Part shown: positions 52,980-63,100 of the stretch, piece after piece | Layout: the number at the start of each line of letters is the position of its first letter | How positions within the stretch are numbered: position 1 is the first letter of the stretch | NCBI GenBank assembly: GCA_934661375.1 | Contig: CAKUJH010000015.1 | Span: 1 to 64,000 of the forward strand | Length of the DNA stretch: 64,000 nucleotides | Direction: 5' to 3' | Origin: an uncultured Victivallales bacterium | Lineage (GTDB): Bacteria; Verrucomicrobiota; Lentisphaeria; Victivallales; UBA1829 | Notes under the pieces: generated by a model | What the model saw: the letters and a program-made list of their open reading frames with translations, nothing else | What the model was told of the DNA's origin: nothing | Databases searched by the model: none | Program-made: the position numbers and the translations under genes

Positions 52980-53898
52980 GTTCAGCCTCCTTGCCGGCGG
53001 CATTTTCATGGGGCGCTTCGATAGAGTGATCCGCCTCGTTCTTTTTGCCGCCCATAAGTTTTTCCTTCAGGAAAACCAGCAGGGACGCTTCATCAAATCC
53101 GCGCACCAGTCTGCCGCCGCAGGCAACACTGATTTCACCGGTTTCTTCGGAAACCACCAGCGCCACGGCGTCCGTTTCCTCCGAAATGCCGATTGCGGCA
53201 CGATGCCGGGTGCCGATGCTCCGTTCCGGTTTTTTCTTCGCGGACGCCGGATCCCCTTTCCGGCTGGTAATCTGATCCGCCTGCAGTTTGGACACATCCG
53301 ACATCGGAAGAATCACATGCGCCGCCACAATCATATCATTGCGGATAATCACCGCTCCGTCATGCAGCGGGGAATTGGGATAGAACAGCGAACGGATCAG
53401 CAGCGGATTGACTTTCGCCTCCAGCTGAACGCCGTTGCTGATGGACACACCCAGACCGATTTTCCGTTCAAAAATAATCAGCGCGCCGCAGCGTACTATC
53501 GACATCTGAATCGCGGCATTGGCAATACTTTCAATCATGGCGTCCTGCGGAGTGATCTGCCGGTGTCCGAACACGTTGCGGAGCTGGTCTCCCAGCGCGG
53601 CAAACACCCGGCGCAGTTCCGGCTGAAAAATCACAATCATCGCCACCATCAGCACAGACCACAGACTCTGCACCAGCAGTCCCAGCACTTTCATGTCCAG
53701 CAGAATGGTCAGCACGGAGAGTCCGAGCAGCGATACGACCAGTCCAAGTAAAGCGTTGATAGTGCGGGTGTTCCGGAAAAAGTACAGGACAAACCAGATG
53801 CCGCCCCAGATCAGACAGAATTCCAGAACCTGTCTCGCCACGCTCCAGATCACCTGAATATCCAGGCTGTATGAACTGCTGATCACTGCCAAAAACAT
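52972..53898 (-). CDS. cdaA: Diadenylate cyclase CdaA (c-di-AMP synthase), 308 aa
   Basis: Three N-terminal membrane helices (residues about 15-85) precede a DisA_N/DAC domain. The catalytic motifs are D180-G-A (LHDGAVII) and R231-H-R (GTRHRAA). The enzyme joins two ATP into c-di-AMP at the membrane. Between the strand VILPMSD and GTRHRAA there are about 19 more residues than in Bacillus CdaA, a Lys/Arg-rich insert (ITSRKGDPASAKKKPERS). The start 53898 follows GAGG at 7 nt; longer open frames upstream are non-coding. Confidence 0.92.
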   Translation of the reverse strand: MFLAVISSSYSLDIQVIWSVARQVLEFCLIWGGIWFVLYFFRNTRTINALLGLVVSLLGLSVLTILLDMKVLGLLVQSLWSVLMVAMIVIFQPELRRVFAALGDQLRNVFGHRQITPQDAMIESIANAAIQMSIVRCGALIIFERKIGLGVSISNGVQLEAKVNPLLIRSLFYPNSPLHDGAVIIRNDMIVAAHVILPMSDVSKLQADQITSRKGDPASAKKKPERSIGTRHRAAIGISEETDAVALVVSEETGEISVACGGRLVRGFDEASLLVFLKEKLMGGKKNEADHSIEAPHENAAGKEAEHV

Positions 53899-54068
53899 GC
53901 CGTATCCTCTTTCCGTTTGCATCCGCTTGTTCAGTAATATAACGTGAATTGTGAATTTTTCAGCCGCGGAATTCTTTTTTTTCCGTATTTTTTGGCGAAT
54001 CCGGAAGCCGCCGGATGCCTTCCACTGTTTTTCATCGCGGGAAATCCGGATATTTTTCACTTTTTCAC

Positions 54069-54096
54069 TTGCTTTTATACATCGATGTAATATAGT
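54069..54096 (+). promoter_or_regulatory. Promoter with palindromic operator
   Basis: TTGCTT (54069-54074), 16-bp spacer, TATAGT (54091-54096). The perfect palindrome ACATCGATGT (54079-54088) lies in the spacer, a position suited to autorepression by the downstream regulator. Confidence 0.55.
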
Positions 54097-54182
54097 ATTC
54101 CCCCGGAACACAAATGACACAGAGAACGGACAGGTGTTCCAGTGCCGGACGGGAAAAACGGAAAACAGGAATTGCGTATTCT

Positions 54183-55232
54183 ATGGAAACAAAATATCAA
54201 GCGGTATACAGAAATCTGAAAAAATATCTGGCGGGTCTGCCGGACGGCACCAAACTTCCGCCGTTCACCGAACTGTGTGCGAAATACAGCATCAGCCAGG
54301 CTTCCTTGAGTTCTGCGCTGGATCTGCTGGAAAAAGACGGTCTGGTCCGCCGGATTCACCGTTCCGGCGTTTTTTCCGTCAAAGACCCCGCATCGCTCAA
54401 ACCGCTGAAAATCACCCTGCTGATGCCGGGTGAACAGGATACGCTGTTTGTTGCCCTGATTACGGCATGTCATCACTTCTGCAGTGCGCACAGAATCCAG
54501 CTGCAGTTCGAATTTTCCGGTCTGGATCTGAATCAGGAATACGAAGCACTGAATGCCGTGCTGACGGATGATTCATGCTGCGGTCTGCTGTTCATGCCGC
54601 TTTATCCGCATTTCCCCCGCCAGATGTGTGAACGTTCCCTCCGCCTGCTGAAAAAAATCGCCGCGAAAAAGCCCGTTGTGCAGTTCGACCGTCAGCTGAA
54701 CGGATTCAGTTTTGTCGGATACGACGACCATCATGCCTACTCCGGACTGGTGCAGTATCTGCGCGGACAGGGGCATCGTTTCATCGGGCTGATCTGCGCA
54801 CAGAACGACAATCTGGAAGAACCGCCTGAACGTATTCAGGCATTCTTCGATGTGCTCAGAGAATGGAATATGGTCTGTCCCGCAGAACATATCATCCGGT
54901 ATGATGCGTTTTCCGATTCGCATCCTTCCAATGCACTGGAAGTATTGCAGCGTCCGGATTGTCCGACAGCCTTTGTCGGAATCAATGCGGTTTATCTGCC
55001 CCAGTTTTTCCATTGTGCCGGACTGGCAGGAAAAAGAGTGCCGGAAGATGTCGCCGTCTGCTGCTACGATCTGGATTCCGTGGTCAAAGCCTTGCCGTTC
55101 AAGGTCCCGTATTACAGTGAACCCGCCAGAGAAGTCATGACTCAGGCGGCACAGCAGCTCCTGGACGAAATCAAAGCTGTTTCGCCCGCCGGAACTGTCA
55201 TCCGCCTGAAAGGAAACGTCTGCTGTCCATAA
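54183..55232 (+). CDS. GntR-type regulator with LacI-like sensor domain, 349 aa
   Basis: Residues about 5-75 form a GntR-like winged helix (LPPFTELCAKYSISQASLSSALDLLEKDGLVRR, then the wing SGVFSVK). The rest is a LacI/GalR-type sensor: KITLLMPGEQDTLFVALI, KKPVVQFDRQLNGFSFVGYDDHHAYSGLVQYL and VPEDVAVCCYDLD, which are the family dimer and hinge-like elements. ATG 54183 is the probable start; an in-frame ATG at 54114 is possible. The gene is tail-to-tail with the GH63-like enzyme, which is the obvious candidate target. Confidence 0.83.
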   Translation: METKYQAVYRNLKKYLAGLPDGTKLPPFTELCAKYSISQASLSSALDLLEKDGLVRRIHRSGVFSVKDPASLKPLKITLLMPGEQDTLFVALITACHHFCSAHRIQLQFEFSGLDLNQEYEALNAVLTDDSCCGLLFMPLYPHFPRQMCERSLRLLKKIAAKKPVVQFDRQLNGFSFVGYDDHHAYSGLVQYLRGQGHRFIGLICAQNDNLEEPPERIQAFFDVLREWNMVCPAEHIIRYDAFSDSHPSNALEVLQRPDCPTAFVGINAVYLPQFFHCAGLAGKRVPEDVAVCCYDLDSVVKALPFKVPYYSEPAREVMTQAAQQLLDEIKAVSPAGTVIRLKGNVCCP

Positions 55233-55236
55233 CAGT

Positions 55237-56766
55237 TCAGCTGCTGAAAACGGATGTTCCCGCCGGAACAGAATACTTTCTTCCGTTGATTTCCAGTTCA
55301 AACTCCCCGGAGGAACGGACCGTAATCTTATCTTTTTCCGCAATCAGATCTGCCGTAATATCGGCGAACTGCAGATTGCGGACTCCGGTTTTTCCCCGGC
55401 GTTCCGCCGGCAGATGCCATTTGACCTGCCGGGTAAAGGCGTTGACCGAATAAATTCCGATGACAAATTCCAGATACACGGCGATCGGTCCCAGCGCCGA
55501 CCAGCCGCAGAAATTCGGACGCACCAGATCCGGATGCGGTCCGCAGCCATGCGCCGGTTCACAGGCGTTCGGCGCATAGCATTCCCAGATGGTATGCGGT
55601 TCAAAATCCTTCCAGGTCCGGTACATCTGGTCAATCAGCCGGATTCCGGTTTCCCGCGCCAGATCGTAATACCCGTAATTGACACAGCCGCGCAATCCGG
55701 CATAAGCCGTCGGCAGCCAGACAGAACCGCGCCAGTAATGACCGTCCGCCGCATTGAAGTCCGCATCATCGCGGGACAAGGTAACCCAGGGATATCTGCC
55801 GCCCAGTTTCCGGGAATCCTCCACCGTCCGCGCCATCCCCCGCGCCTGCTGTTCATCCGCCAGATGAGCGGTCAGCGGCCAGAAGGACGCCGGAGTCAAC
55901 ACCCGGCAGAAATCATGAATGTTCTGGTCGATATCATAAAAAACCTGATCCCGGACATCCCAGTAGTACTGGCGTACCGTGTCCTGTTTTTCTTCATACT
56001 TTTTCTGCCAGACTGCCGCCATGCCGGTTTCGCCGATCCATTCCGCCATGCGCGCAATGCAGTATGCGGAAAGCGCCTGCTGACAGATGGCGTCCACCCA
56101 GAGCAGATCCGGGTTGTTGGGACGATCCTTTTCCGCATGTTCCCCTGTACGGCCGCGCGGAGTGTTGTCCATGCCGGAACGTCCGCCCTCCCACAAATAG
56201 CCGAGCGGACGTTTGAGCAGACAGGTAACATTGCGGACTCCGGGCGGAGTAACCGGTTCCGTCAGATTCTCGATGAAGTCATAATGTTTCTGCAGATACT
56301 GTTTTTCGAGCAGCAGTTCTCGGATATGCGCCGTATCGCCGGTAAACAGAGCGTTTTCATATTCCGCCCAGGCGAACAGCGGCGGATTGTCGGCAATATG
56401 AATCTGAATTCTGCCGCGGTCGCCGGGTTTGTACCCGGTCCATTCAGGAACATTCTCATACGTGATTTCCGGCAGAGTTCCGTGGTCATACAGCACATGA
56501 TAAAAATTCTGCAGGGAACCGCTGCCGGGAAAAAGCTCCTGCGGAGCAAATTTGCAGAACAGCGACATGAAACAGGTATCCCAGATCCAGATATCGGAAT
56601 CGCAGAAAGCCTCATCCATATACGGATCCTGCGGCATACCGGGAATATGCCGGACATGATCGTAAGCCAGTTTCCAGGCAGCCCAGTAAAGTTCGGTAAA
56701 TTCAGGATGTTCATCACAAACCGGCTGCGGCAGACGGTCCCGGATTTCAGCAAAAGGCTTTTTCAT
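55237..56766 (-). CDS. GH63/trehalase-clan glucosidase-like enzyme, 509 aa
   Basis: The (alpha/alpha)6-barrel markers of clan GH-G are visible: FCDSDIWIWDTCFMSLFCKF, EGGRSGMDNTPRG (catalytic Asp region), WVDAICQQALSAYCIARMAEWIG, HYWRGSVWLPTAYAGLRGC and WECYAP. Relatives are alpha-glucosidases or mannosylglycerate/glucosylglycerate hydrolases. No signal peptide, so cytoplasmic oligosaccharide cleavage is likely. The start at 56766 (MKKPFAEIRD) follows GAGGTG. The 50-codon upstream extension is non-coding. The specific substrate is unknown. Confidence 0.82.
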   Translation of the reverse strand: MKKPFAEIRDRLPQPVCDEHPEFTELYWAAWKLAYDHVRHIPGMPQDPYMDEAFCDSDIWIWDTCFMSLFCKFAPQELFPGSGSLQNFYHVLYDHGTLPEITYENVPEWTGYKPGDRGRIQIHIADNPPLFAWAEYENALFTGDTAHIRELLLEKQYLQKHYDFIENLTEPVTPPGVRNVTCLLKRPLGYLWEGGRSGMDNTPRGRTGEHAEKDRPNNPDLLWVDAICQQALSAYCIARMAEWIGETGMAAVWQKKYEEKQDTVRQYYWDVRDQVFYDIDQNIHDFCRVLTPASFWPLTAHLADEQQARGMARTVEDSRKLGGRYPWVTLSRDDADFNAADGHYWRGSVWLPTAYAGLRGCVNYGYYDLARETGIRLIDQMYRTWKDFEPHTIWECYAPNACEPAHGCGPHPDLVRPNFCGWSALGPIAVYLEFVIGIYSVNAFTRQVKWHLPAERRGKTGVRNLQFADITADLIAEKDKITVRSSGEFELEINGRKYSVPAGTSVFSS

Positions 56767-56822
56767 ATTTTCTGCACCTCGAAAAAATTCAGTTGCCATA
56801 CTATAACCCTGGTTGCGGAAAT

Positions 56823-57200
56823 TTAAACTGTCAAAACAGAAAAATCCCGCATTCCGGAGACGGTTTGCGGGATTTCTGAATGGGATAATTCTTTTTTTCC
56901 GTTGAGGGAGCAATAGAAATTATAATCCTCAAATGAATTGAGAACGGACATCCAGGAAATGCCGCTGCTTTCATGCGTTTCCCGGAATTTCATCAGAGCC
57001 TCGTATTTCCGCTGGAAATCACGCTGGTCTTCAGCAGAATTATTGTGAACTCTGGCAAGGTGCGCCTGCCCCATAAGCAGAGTCAGCCGAGCATGTTCCA
57101 GACCCAGTTTCAGAAAGGCGATTTCCCGGCGGGACTGCATGGTATCGGCGATACGCTCCGCTTTATCCAGCAGCTTTGCCGCCGGCGCGCGCTGTCCGGC
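56823..57200 (-). pseudogene. Remnant of a large hydrolase-type gene, C-terminal fragment
   Basis: The minus-strand frame reads LLDKAERIADTMQSRREIAFLKLGLEHARLTLL and RKYEALMKFRETHESSGISWMSVLNSFEDY, a helical C-terminal region like those of DUF4838-type secreted proteins. It loses similarity to anything gene-like beyond about 57200, and no start, signal peptide or catalytic domain precedes it. Identity of the parent family is tentative. It abuts a plus-strand gene fragment. Confidence 0.5.
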
Positions 57201-57622
57201 ACGGCATTCGCCCGACGCCCGGAAACGGCTGCTGTTTCTGCTGCCGGACTGGAGCCACAATACCGGTTATCTGGCGGAAATGAAACTGGTGCCGCTGCTG
57301 GAAGCCGGCGGCGATAAACGCGAACCGTGCAATGTAAGCCTGATGCTGGACGAGGATCTGGTGTGCTGTACCCCGGAATACTGCAGAAAATTCAATGCCG
57401 TGATTGTCGAAGCCCCGGCATCGAAAGTCTCAAAAAACTGGATGAACTGATTCAGGGCGGCTGCCGAATCATCACGCTTGACTCCAAATTGCCGATGCGC
57501 GGAGCCTGCAACCTGCGCACGGATACCGGCATCTGTCAGGCGATGCCGGACAAGTGCCGGAAGACTGGATCGGAATCCCGATGGAACTGGTCTCCTCAAA
57601 GGTCTATCCGGATATGGGATAA
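57201..57622 (+). pseudogene. Frameshifted C-terminal gene fragment
   Basis: The plus strand reads KRLLFLLPDWSHNTGYLAEM to VIVEAP. It then needs a frame change near 57415 to continue GIESLKKLDELIQGG and ITLDSKLPMRGACN, and another near 57550 to end DWIGIPMELVSSKVYPDMG at TAA 57620-57622. Two frame changes and no start show decay. The parent family is not recognised. The 960 bp between the glucosidase start and the next regulator hold only these two fragments and the regulator's promoter. Confidence 0.55.
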
Positions 57623-57666
57623 GACAATTTTTTCTGAAAAAAAACGTTTTTTATTGATTTACCCCC

Positions 57667-57714
57667 TTGCAATTTTTCATTTTTTGCTTATAATATATTC
57701 CAATAAATATTGAA
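57667..57714 (+). promoter_or_regulatory. Promoter with inverted repeat for the third cassette regulator
   Basis: TTGCAA (57667-57672), 16-bp spacer, TATAAT (57689-57694). An imperfect inverted repeat ATTCCAATA / TATTGAAT (about 57697-57714) follows at the expected transcript start and may be the operator. Confidence 0.6.
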
Positions 57715-57732
57715 TTATAAAAAAGGTGCGGC

Positions 57733-58830
57733 ATGAAAAAAGCGGATTCGACACAGGTTCGGCAGGAATTGCGGCAGAGGTATCTGGAATACATCCAGAA
57801 CCATGTCGACGGCGACCGCATTCCCCCGATGGCTGAAATCCGCCGGGCGCTGGGCGTTACCAACTACATGCTCATGAAATGCATGGACGACCTCAAACGG
57901 GAAGGTGTGCTGTTCTGCACTTCACGCAAAACCGGAGTGCATCTCGCTCCGCAGCGGCTGCGCAAGAAAGTCGTCGGACTGCTCATCGAATCCGGACGCC
58001 CCTGCGAATACATCAGCAATGCCGCATGGATGGAAGGATTCTGTCATGCTTTCGCCCGGCGGAGCGATGTATACATCCGTCAGGTGTACACAACCAAAAT
58101 ATCCAACCTGCCCGGACTGTTCAAATCGCTGGGACTGGATGCGCTGGTCATTCTGGCATCAGAACAGACATACAGAAAACTGTACGCCATTCTGCCGGAA
58201 GAAATGCGCGTCCGGACCATCGGCTGCATTTCGCAGAAATGGGAGCCATCCGCCAAATGGCTGGAAAATGTCATCTGGCGGGACCGGCTCCGCTGGATCC
58301 GGGAATATGTCAGTGCGGCAAAACGGCGCGGCTGCCGCGATTTCCTGCTGATTTTCTCCGGAGCGGAAGAAGACGCACAGACCCCCTGCCGGCTTCTGGC
58401 GGATGAAATCCGGAAACAAGGTCTGGAATGGAGCAGCGACCGGCTGATTGTCGGCTGCAATGACCTCCGGAAAAAAATTGAAAATCTCCGCCAAAAATAT
58501 CCGCTGGATGCCGTCTGCTGTTCCGGTGTCGAACTGCAGTCCCGTTTCTTCAAAATACTGAAGGACTGGCAGGATTACCGTCCGTTCATGCCGCAGTTCG
58601 GACACAATGAACTTTTTGAAGAAATCAGCAATTCTCCCTGGCTCAATACGGAAATTGTCTCGGAATCCGAAGAGGATTATGAACTGCGTCTGGGAATGGA
58701 AACCGGCGAACGCGCCAAAACGCTGGCTCAGGACGGCAGGGTTTTTGAATCCTATGTATTTCCGAAAAAATATAACCGGCAGGAAACTGTCAATGAAAAT
58801 ACCACAGAAAAACTTATGAAAGGAATCTGA
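57733..58830 (+). CDS. Transcriptional regulator, HTH plus LacI-like sensor, 365 aa
   Basis: Residues about 8-75 form a winged helix-turn-helix (RIPPMAEIRRALGVTNYMLMKCMDDLKREGVLF, then SRKTGVHL). The C-terminal domain has LacI-like traces (KKVVGLLIESGRPCEYISNAAW, LDALVILASEQTY, DRLIVGCNDLRK) but is divergent. AAAGGTG precedes the ATG. It heads the third cassette: its last codons carry the ribosome site of the pseudopilin gene, which starts 3 bp after its stop. Confidence 0.78.
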   Translation: MKKADSTQVRQELRQRYLEYIQNHVDGDRIPPMAEIRRALGVTNYMLMKCMDDLKREGVLFCTSRKTGVHLAPQRLRKKVVGLLIESGRPCEYISNAAWMEGFCHAFARRSDVYIRQVYTTKISNLPGLFKSLGLDALVILASEQTYRKLYAILPEEMRVRTIGCISQKWEPSAKWLENVIWRDRLRWIREYVSAAKRRGCRDFLLIFSGAEEDAQTPCRLLADEIRKQGLEWSSDRLIVGCNDLRKKIENLRQKYPLDAVCCSGVELQSRFFKILKDWQDYRPFMPQFGHNELFEEISNSPWLNTEIVSESEEDYELRLGMETGERAKTLAQDGRVFESYVFPKKYNRQETVNENTTEKLMKGI

Positions 58831-58833
58831 ATC

Positions 58834-59580
58834 ATGGCTCAACCAAAAACTCTCTCATCCATTTCATGCTTGAAGCGTAAGGCGTTGCGGTTTACATTGA
58901 TAGAACTCCTCGTTGTTATTGCTATCATTGCAATTCTTGCCAGTATGCTGCTGCCGGCATTGAACAAAGCCAGGCTCTCCGCGCTGAAAACCAGCTGCAT
59001 GGGAAATCTGAAAAACATCAGTCTTGCCCTGTTCATGTACAGCGGCGATTATCAGGATTACATTGTTCCCAGCATAACCACCGATCTCAACGACCAGAAC
59101 AACCTCTGGTACGGACTGCTCAACGGATATGTCAAAAACAAAAAGACCTTCACCGAATGCCGGGAAAGAACCGCTCCGGTCGCGCAGACGCAGGATTACT
59201 GGTACTACACCCGGATTTCCTACGGCAAAAACATCACTCTGCATCATTACAGCAAATATGAACCGGCTTATGACGTTCCGAAAATGCGGAAAGTTGAACA
59301 GCCTTCCCGGAAAATTTTCATTGGCGACTCCAGAACAGAAAAAGGCTATGTCGACAACCCCAACGTAATGTACTGGGCGTCCGGGATCGGAGCGAACGGC
59401 AATGGCTGGGGAGTTGACGGCTGTTATCTGGATTTCCGGCATCAGCGAACCAGCAATATCATCATGGGCGACGGTCATATAGCCTCACCCAGATACAATG
59501 CCAACTTGACGTATTTCTACAACCATTTTGTCATTGTGCCGACTGCCGACTGGGAAAAACCTCTCCGGAATGAATTATAA
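58834..59580 (+). CDS. Prepilin-like protein with H-x9-DGH motif, 248 aa
   Basis: The leader MAQPKTLSSISCLKRKALR is followed by FTLIELLVVIAIIAILASML, with Arg at -1 instead of Gly and Glu at +5. The C-terminal motif is HQRTSNIIMGDGHI. Its leader is the short counterpart of that at 29513: SSISCLKRK aligns with the repeat-expanded SISYFISHISYLKRK. AAAGGA inside the regulator's end supplies the ribosome site. Two secreted proteins follow in the same direction within 27 and 36 bp. Confidence 0.87.
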   Translation: MAQPKTLSSISCLKRKALRFTLIELLVVIAIIAILASMLLPALNKARLSALKTSCMGNLKNISLALFMYSGDYQDYIVPSITTDLNDQNNLWYGLLNGYVKNKKTFTECRERTAPVAQTQDYWYYTRISYGKNITLHHYSKYEPAYDVPKMRKVEQPSRKIFIGDSRTEKGYVDNPNVMYWASGIGANGNGWGVDGCYLDFRHQRTSNIIMGDGHIASPRYNANLTYFYNHFVIVPTADWEKPLRNEL

Positions 59581-59606
59581 AAACCAACAACGAAAGGAAA
59601 GACATC

Positions 59607-60128
59607 ATGAAAAAATTCCTGACTCTCACACTCACGGCTGCAGCCCTCGCGGCATTTGCAGCGGAAGCCCTCAAAACAGATTTCACCAAACCCGACGGCG
59701 ACAGCAAAAAATGGACGAAGATCATCTGGGAAGGCTATCAGCCTGCTCCGGAAATCCAGTTCGACGCAAAAGAAAAAGCCTGGCATTTTTCCAAAGTGAC
59801 AGGACAGTACGGCTTCGCCATGGCAAATCATCCGACAAAACTCAAAGCCAAAGCCGGTGATGTCGTCCAGATCAAATTCTCGGTCAAGGGCACCGGTGAA
59901 TTCTTTGCCGGACTTCAGACCTTCTCCCAGGATAACTGGGTCGGCGTGGATGCACACCAGGTTTCCGCCATCTCTCCGGAATGGAAGGAATATACGCTGA
60001 ATCTCCCGGTCAACGATCTCAGAAACAAGCCGACCGACCTGGTCCTGGTCACGTTCGGAGCAAAACAGAACGCCGACTTCTTCATCCGGAATTTCTCCGC
60101 GGAAGTAAAGCCCGGCGCAGCGAAGTAA
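59607..60128 (+). CDS. Stand-alone secreted carbohydrate-binding-like domain, 173 aa
   Basis: The signal peptide MKKFLTLTLTAAALAAFAAEA is followed by one beta-sandwich domain that is almost identical to residues 22-165 of the next gene (shared WTKIIWEGYQPAPEI, AKAGDVVQ, KGTGEFFAGLQTF, NKPTDLVLVTFGAKQNADFF). The domain resembles CBM4/9-type modules. The gene is complete, with its own ribosome site, and arose by tandem duplication of the 5' part of the GH16 gene, or the reverse. It would provide a binding-only partner of the enzyme. Confidence 0.85.
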   Translation: MKKFLTLTLTAAALAAFAAEALKTDFTKPDGDSKKWTKIIWEGYQPAPEIQFDAKEKAWHFSKVTGQYGFAMANHPTKLKAKAGDVVQIKFSVKGTGEFFAGLQTFSQDNWVGVDAHQVSAISPEWKEYTLNLPVNDLRNKPTDLVLVTFGAKQNADFFIRNFSAEVKPGAAK

Positions 60129-60164
60129 GCGCGCAAACCATCCATCTCTGACCAAAGGAGCGAC

Positions 60165-63100
60165 ATGAAAAAGTTTCTGGTTCTGTCTTTGACGGCCACG
60201 GCATTGTCTGTATTTGCGGCGGAAGCCTTTAAAACGGATTTCACCCAGTCCGGCGGCGACAGCGGGAACTGGACGAAAATCATCTGGGAAGGCTATCAGC
60301 CCGCCCCGGAGATCCGGTTCGACGCCAAAGAAAAAGCCTGGCATTTCTCCAAAGTGGCGGGACAATCCGGCTTCGCCATGGCGAATCATCCGCAGAAACT
60401 CAAAGCCAAAGCCGGCGATGTCGTCCAGGTCAAGTTCACGGTCAAGGGTACCGGTGAATTTTTCGCCGGACTCCAGACTTTTTCACGCGGGAACTGGGTC
60501 GGGGTGGATAAAAACCATATTTCCGTTATCGCTCCGGAATGGAAGGAATATCAACTGTCCATTCCGGTCAACGACCTCGGAAACAAGCCGACAGACCTGG
60601 TTCTGGTCACGTTCGGCGCAAAGCAGAACGCCGACTTCTTCATCCGGGATTTCTCCGCGGAGGTCAGCCCCGGCAAATATGCAGGAACTCTCCGTTTTCC
60701 CCGGAAATGGACTCTGTTTTCGCCGGTCAGTCCGGAGTTTCAGCCGGATGCGGCGCAGCTGAACACCATACCTGAAACTTTCGGCGGCGTCAAAGCGGTC
60801 CGGAAGGAACTGTTCGCGGATTCCTTTGATTTCGCCGACGTCGCCCGGCAGCATAAAACCGGCATGGTAAGCTGGGCTTTTGCCCAGATCGAAGCCCCCT
60901 GTGATGATTATGAATATACCATCGGCGCGGGAGCCGACTGGTGGATGCAGTATTTCGTCAACGGAAAAACAGTCATCGACACTTCTTCGCGCGGCAACGC
61001 CAATTCCAAATATGCCGTCAGCAATCACATCGCCACGGTCAAACTGAAAAAAGGCGTCAACACGCTGGCAATCCGGCATATCGCCGGAAAACAGAGCGCG
61101 GTACTGCTGCTCGGCGGTCCGAACGAATTGCGCAACATGACCCGCAATGTGGAAACTTTTCAGGTGCTGACGCTCGACGATTATGACAATGCCGCCCTCA
61201 AACGTCCGGGCAATCCGGAAATCATTCAGGGCAATCCCGCGCCGGGTCTGCTTTCCATCACCGGACAGGGAGTCTACCGCACCGCCAAAGATTTGCAGAT
61301 CACTGCGCCGCAGAAACCAGTCCAGCTCACCGGGGAAGACTGGTTCACGGCGGGAATCCGCATTCAGAATTTCGGACCGCAGCGGCGCGACGCCTCGCTG
61401 GATCTGGTCCTTGCGCAGGGACAGAAACGCTTCGCACTGGAAATCGGCACCACCGCCGCCAAAGAACAGCTGCTCTGCCGTTTCATGGACGGGGAAACAG
61501 TGGTCCGGACGTTTGAAGTGCCTTATAAAATGCTCCCTGCGGATTTTCAGTTTTCCTTCTCGCAGCAGGGCGATTTCATTCTGACCGTCACCAGTCTGGC
61601 GGACAGCAGCCGGATCTCCGCTTCCGGTTCCGCCGAAGGACTGGCAGCCATGGGAAAAGCGCCGTTTGAATCCGCTTTCATATTCCGCAGCCGTTCCGCC
61701 AATACTGCGGAAATCACCGTGGACAACTGCATGACCGGTCTGGCGCGTCCCGGTGCGAAAAACGACGCCGTTCCCTTTTCAATCGCTCTGGACAAAACCT
61801 TCGATCCGGTCAAAGCCGGTTGGAAACTGGTGTTCAATGACGAATTTGAAGGTTCGCAGATCGACTGGAACAAATGGCTGCCACGTTATAAAAACGGCTT
61901 TGCAAGTCTCGACGGCAAAGGGCATCTGCTTATCAAATGCGATTATGACAAAGACGGCAAAAACCTGACCACGGAAAGCCTGTGGTCCAGAACGAAATTC
62001 AAATACGGTTATTTCGAAGCCCGACTCCGGTTCACCCGCCAGCCCGGCTGGTGGGCGGCTTTCTGGCTCTACGGCGATTTCAACAGCAACCCGTTCATGG
62101 ACGGTTTCGAAATCGACATCTTCGAAGATTACTACAACCGCCCCAAACGTCTCGGCTCCGCCAAATACGGCGTGCTGGACCACAATCTCCATGTCTACAC
62201 CGGCTCGCTGCTCAAAAGCTGGAACTACAATTCCCAGCTGACCCGCTCCCTGGATGATTTCTATGTGCTGGGCTGCAAATGGACTCCGTTTGAGATTACC
62301 TACTATCTCGACGGCAAACTGATTGCCAGCTCCGCCAATCACAGCCCGTACAGCTCCGTGACTTTCGACGCCTTCCATCACGCGGCAGGCATTACTCCGC
62401 TCCATGTCATTGTCAGCGGTCAGATCATGGGGCCGACCTGGCACAGCGACTGGGGGGCACCGTCCGAAGGCAAATTCCCCGAATACTACATGGTGGATTA
62501 CGTCCGCGTTTACGGGTATCCGGACCAGAACAAGCCTTCCGTCGGCTGGAGCAATACCGACCGTTCCGTTTTCGCGAAAATCGGCGACGTCCTGAAATTC
62601 CAGGCGGACGCAAAGCCAAATGCCGGGACCGGCGCGAAAATCAAAGCGGTTTACCTGTTCGACAACGGATACCTGATTGACTTCAAAACCAAACCGCCCT
62701 ACACTTTTGAAGTGCCGTTCACCCGGCAGTATTTCGAGCGCACCCGCTATCTCAAACCGGGACGTTCCGGCAAGAAACCGGAATTCAACGGCTATGTGCA
62801 TAACTTTGTGCTGTTTGCGCAGGATGCGGACGGACAGGTCGTTCACTCCGACACGATCATGAAACTGCCGTACCTCAGAAACAGCACTCCATACAAGGGC
62901 AAGCCGCATGAAATACCCGGAGTCATTCTGCCGGGACAATATGATGAAGGCGGTCAGGATGTCGCCTACCATGACACCACAAAAGCCAATCTGGCAAGCA
63001 AAAATTTCCGGACAAATGAATCTGTGGACTGTACTGAAAACAGCATCGGAAACGTTGCCACCGGGGAATGGCTCAAATATTCCGTGAATATCGCCGGGGC

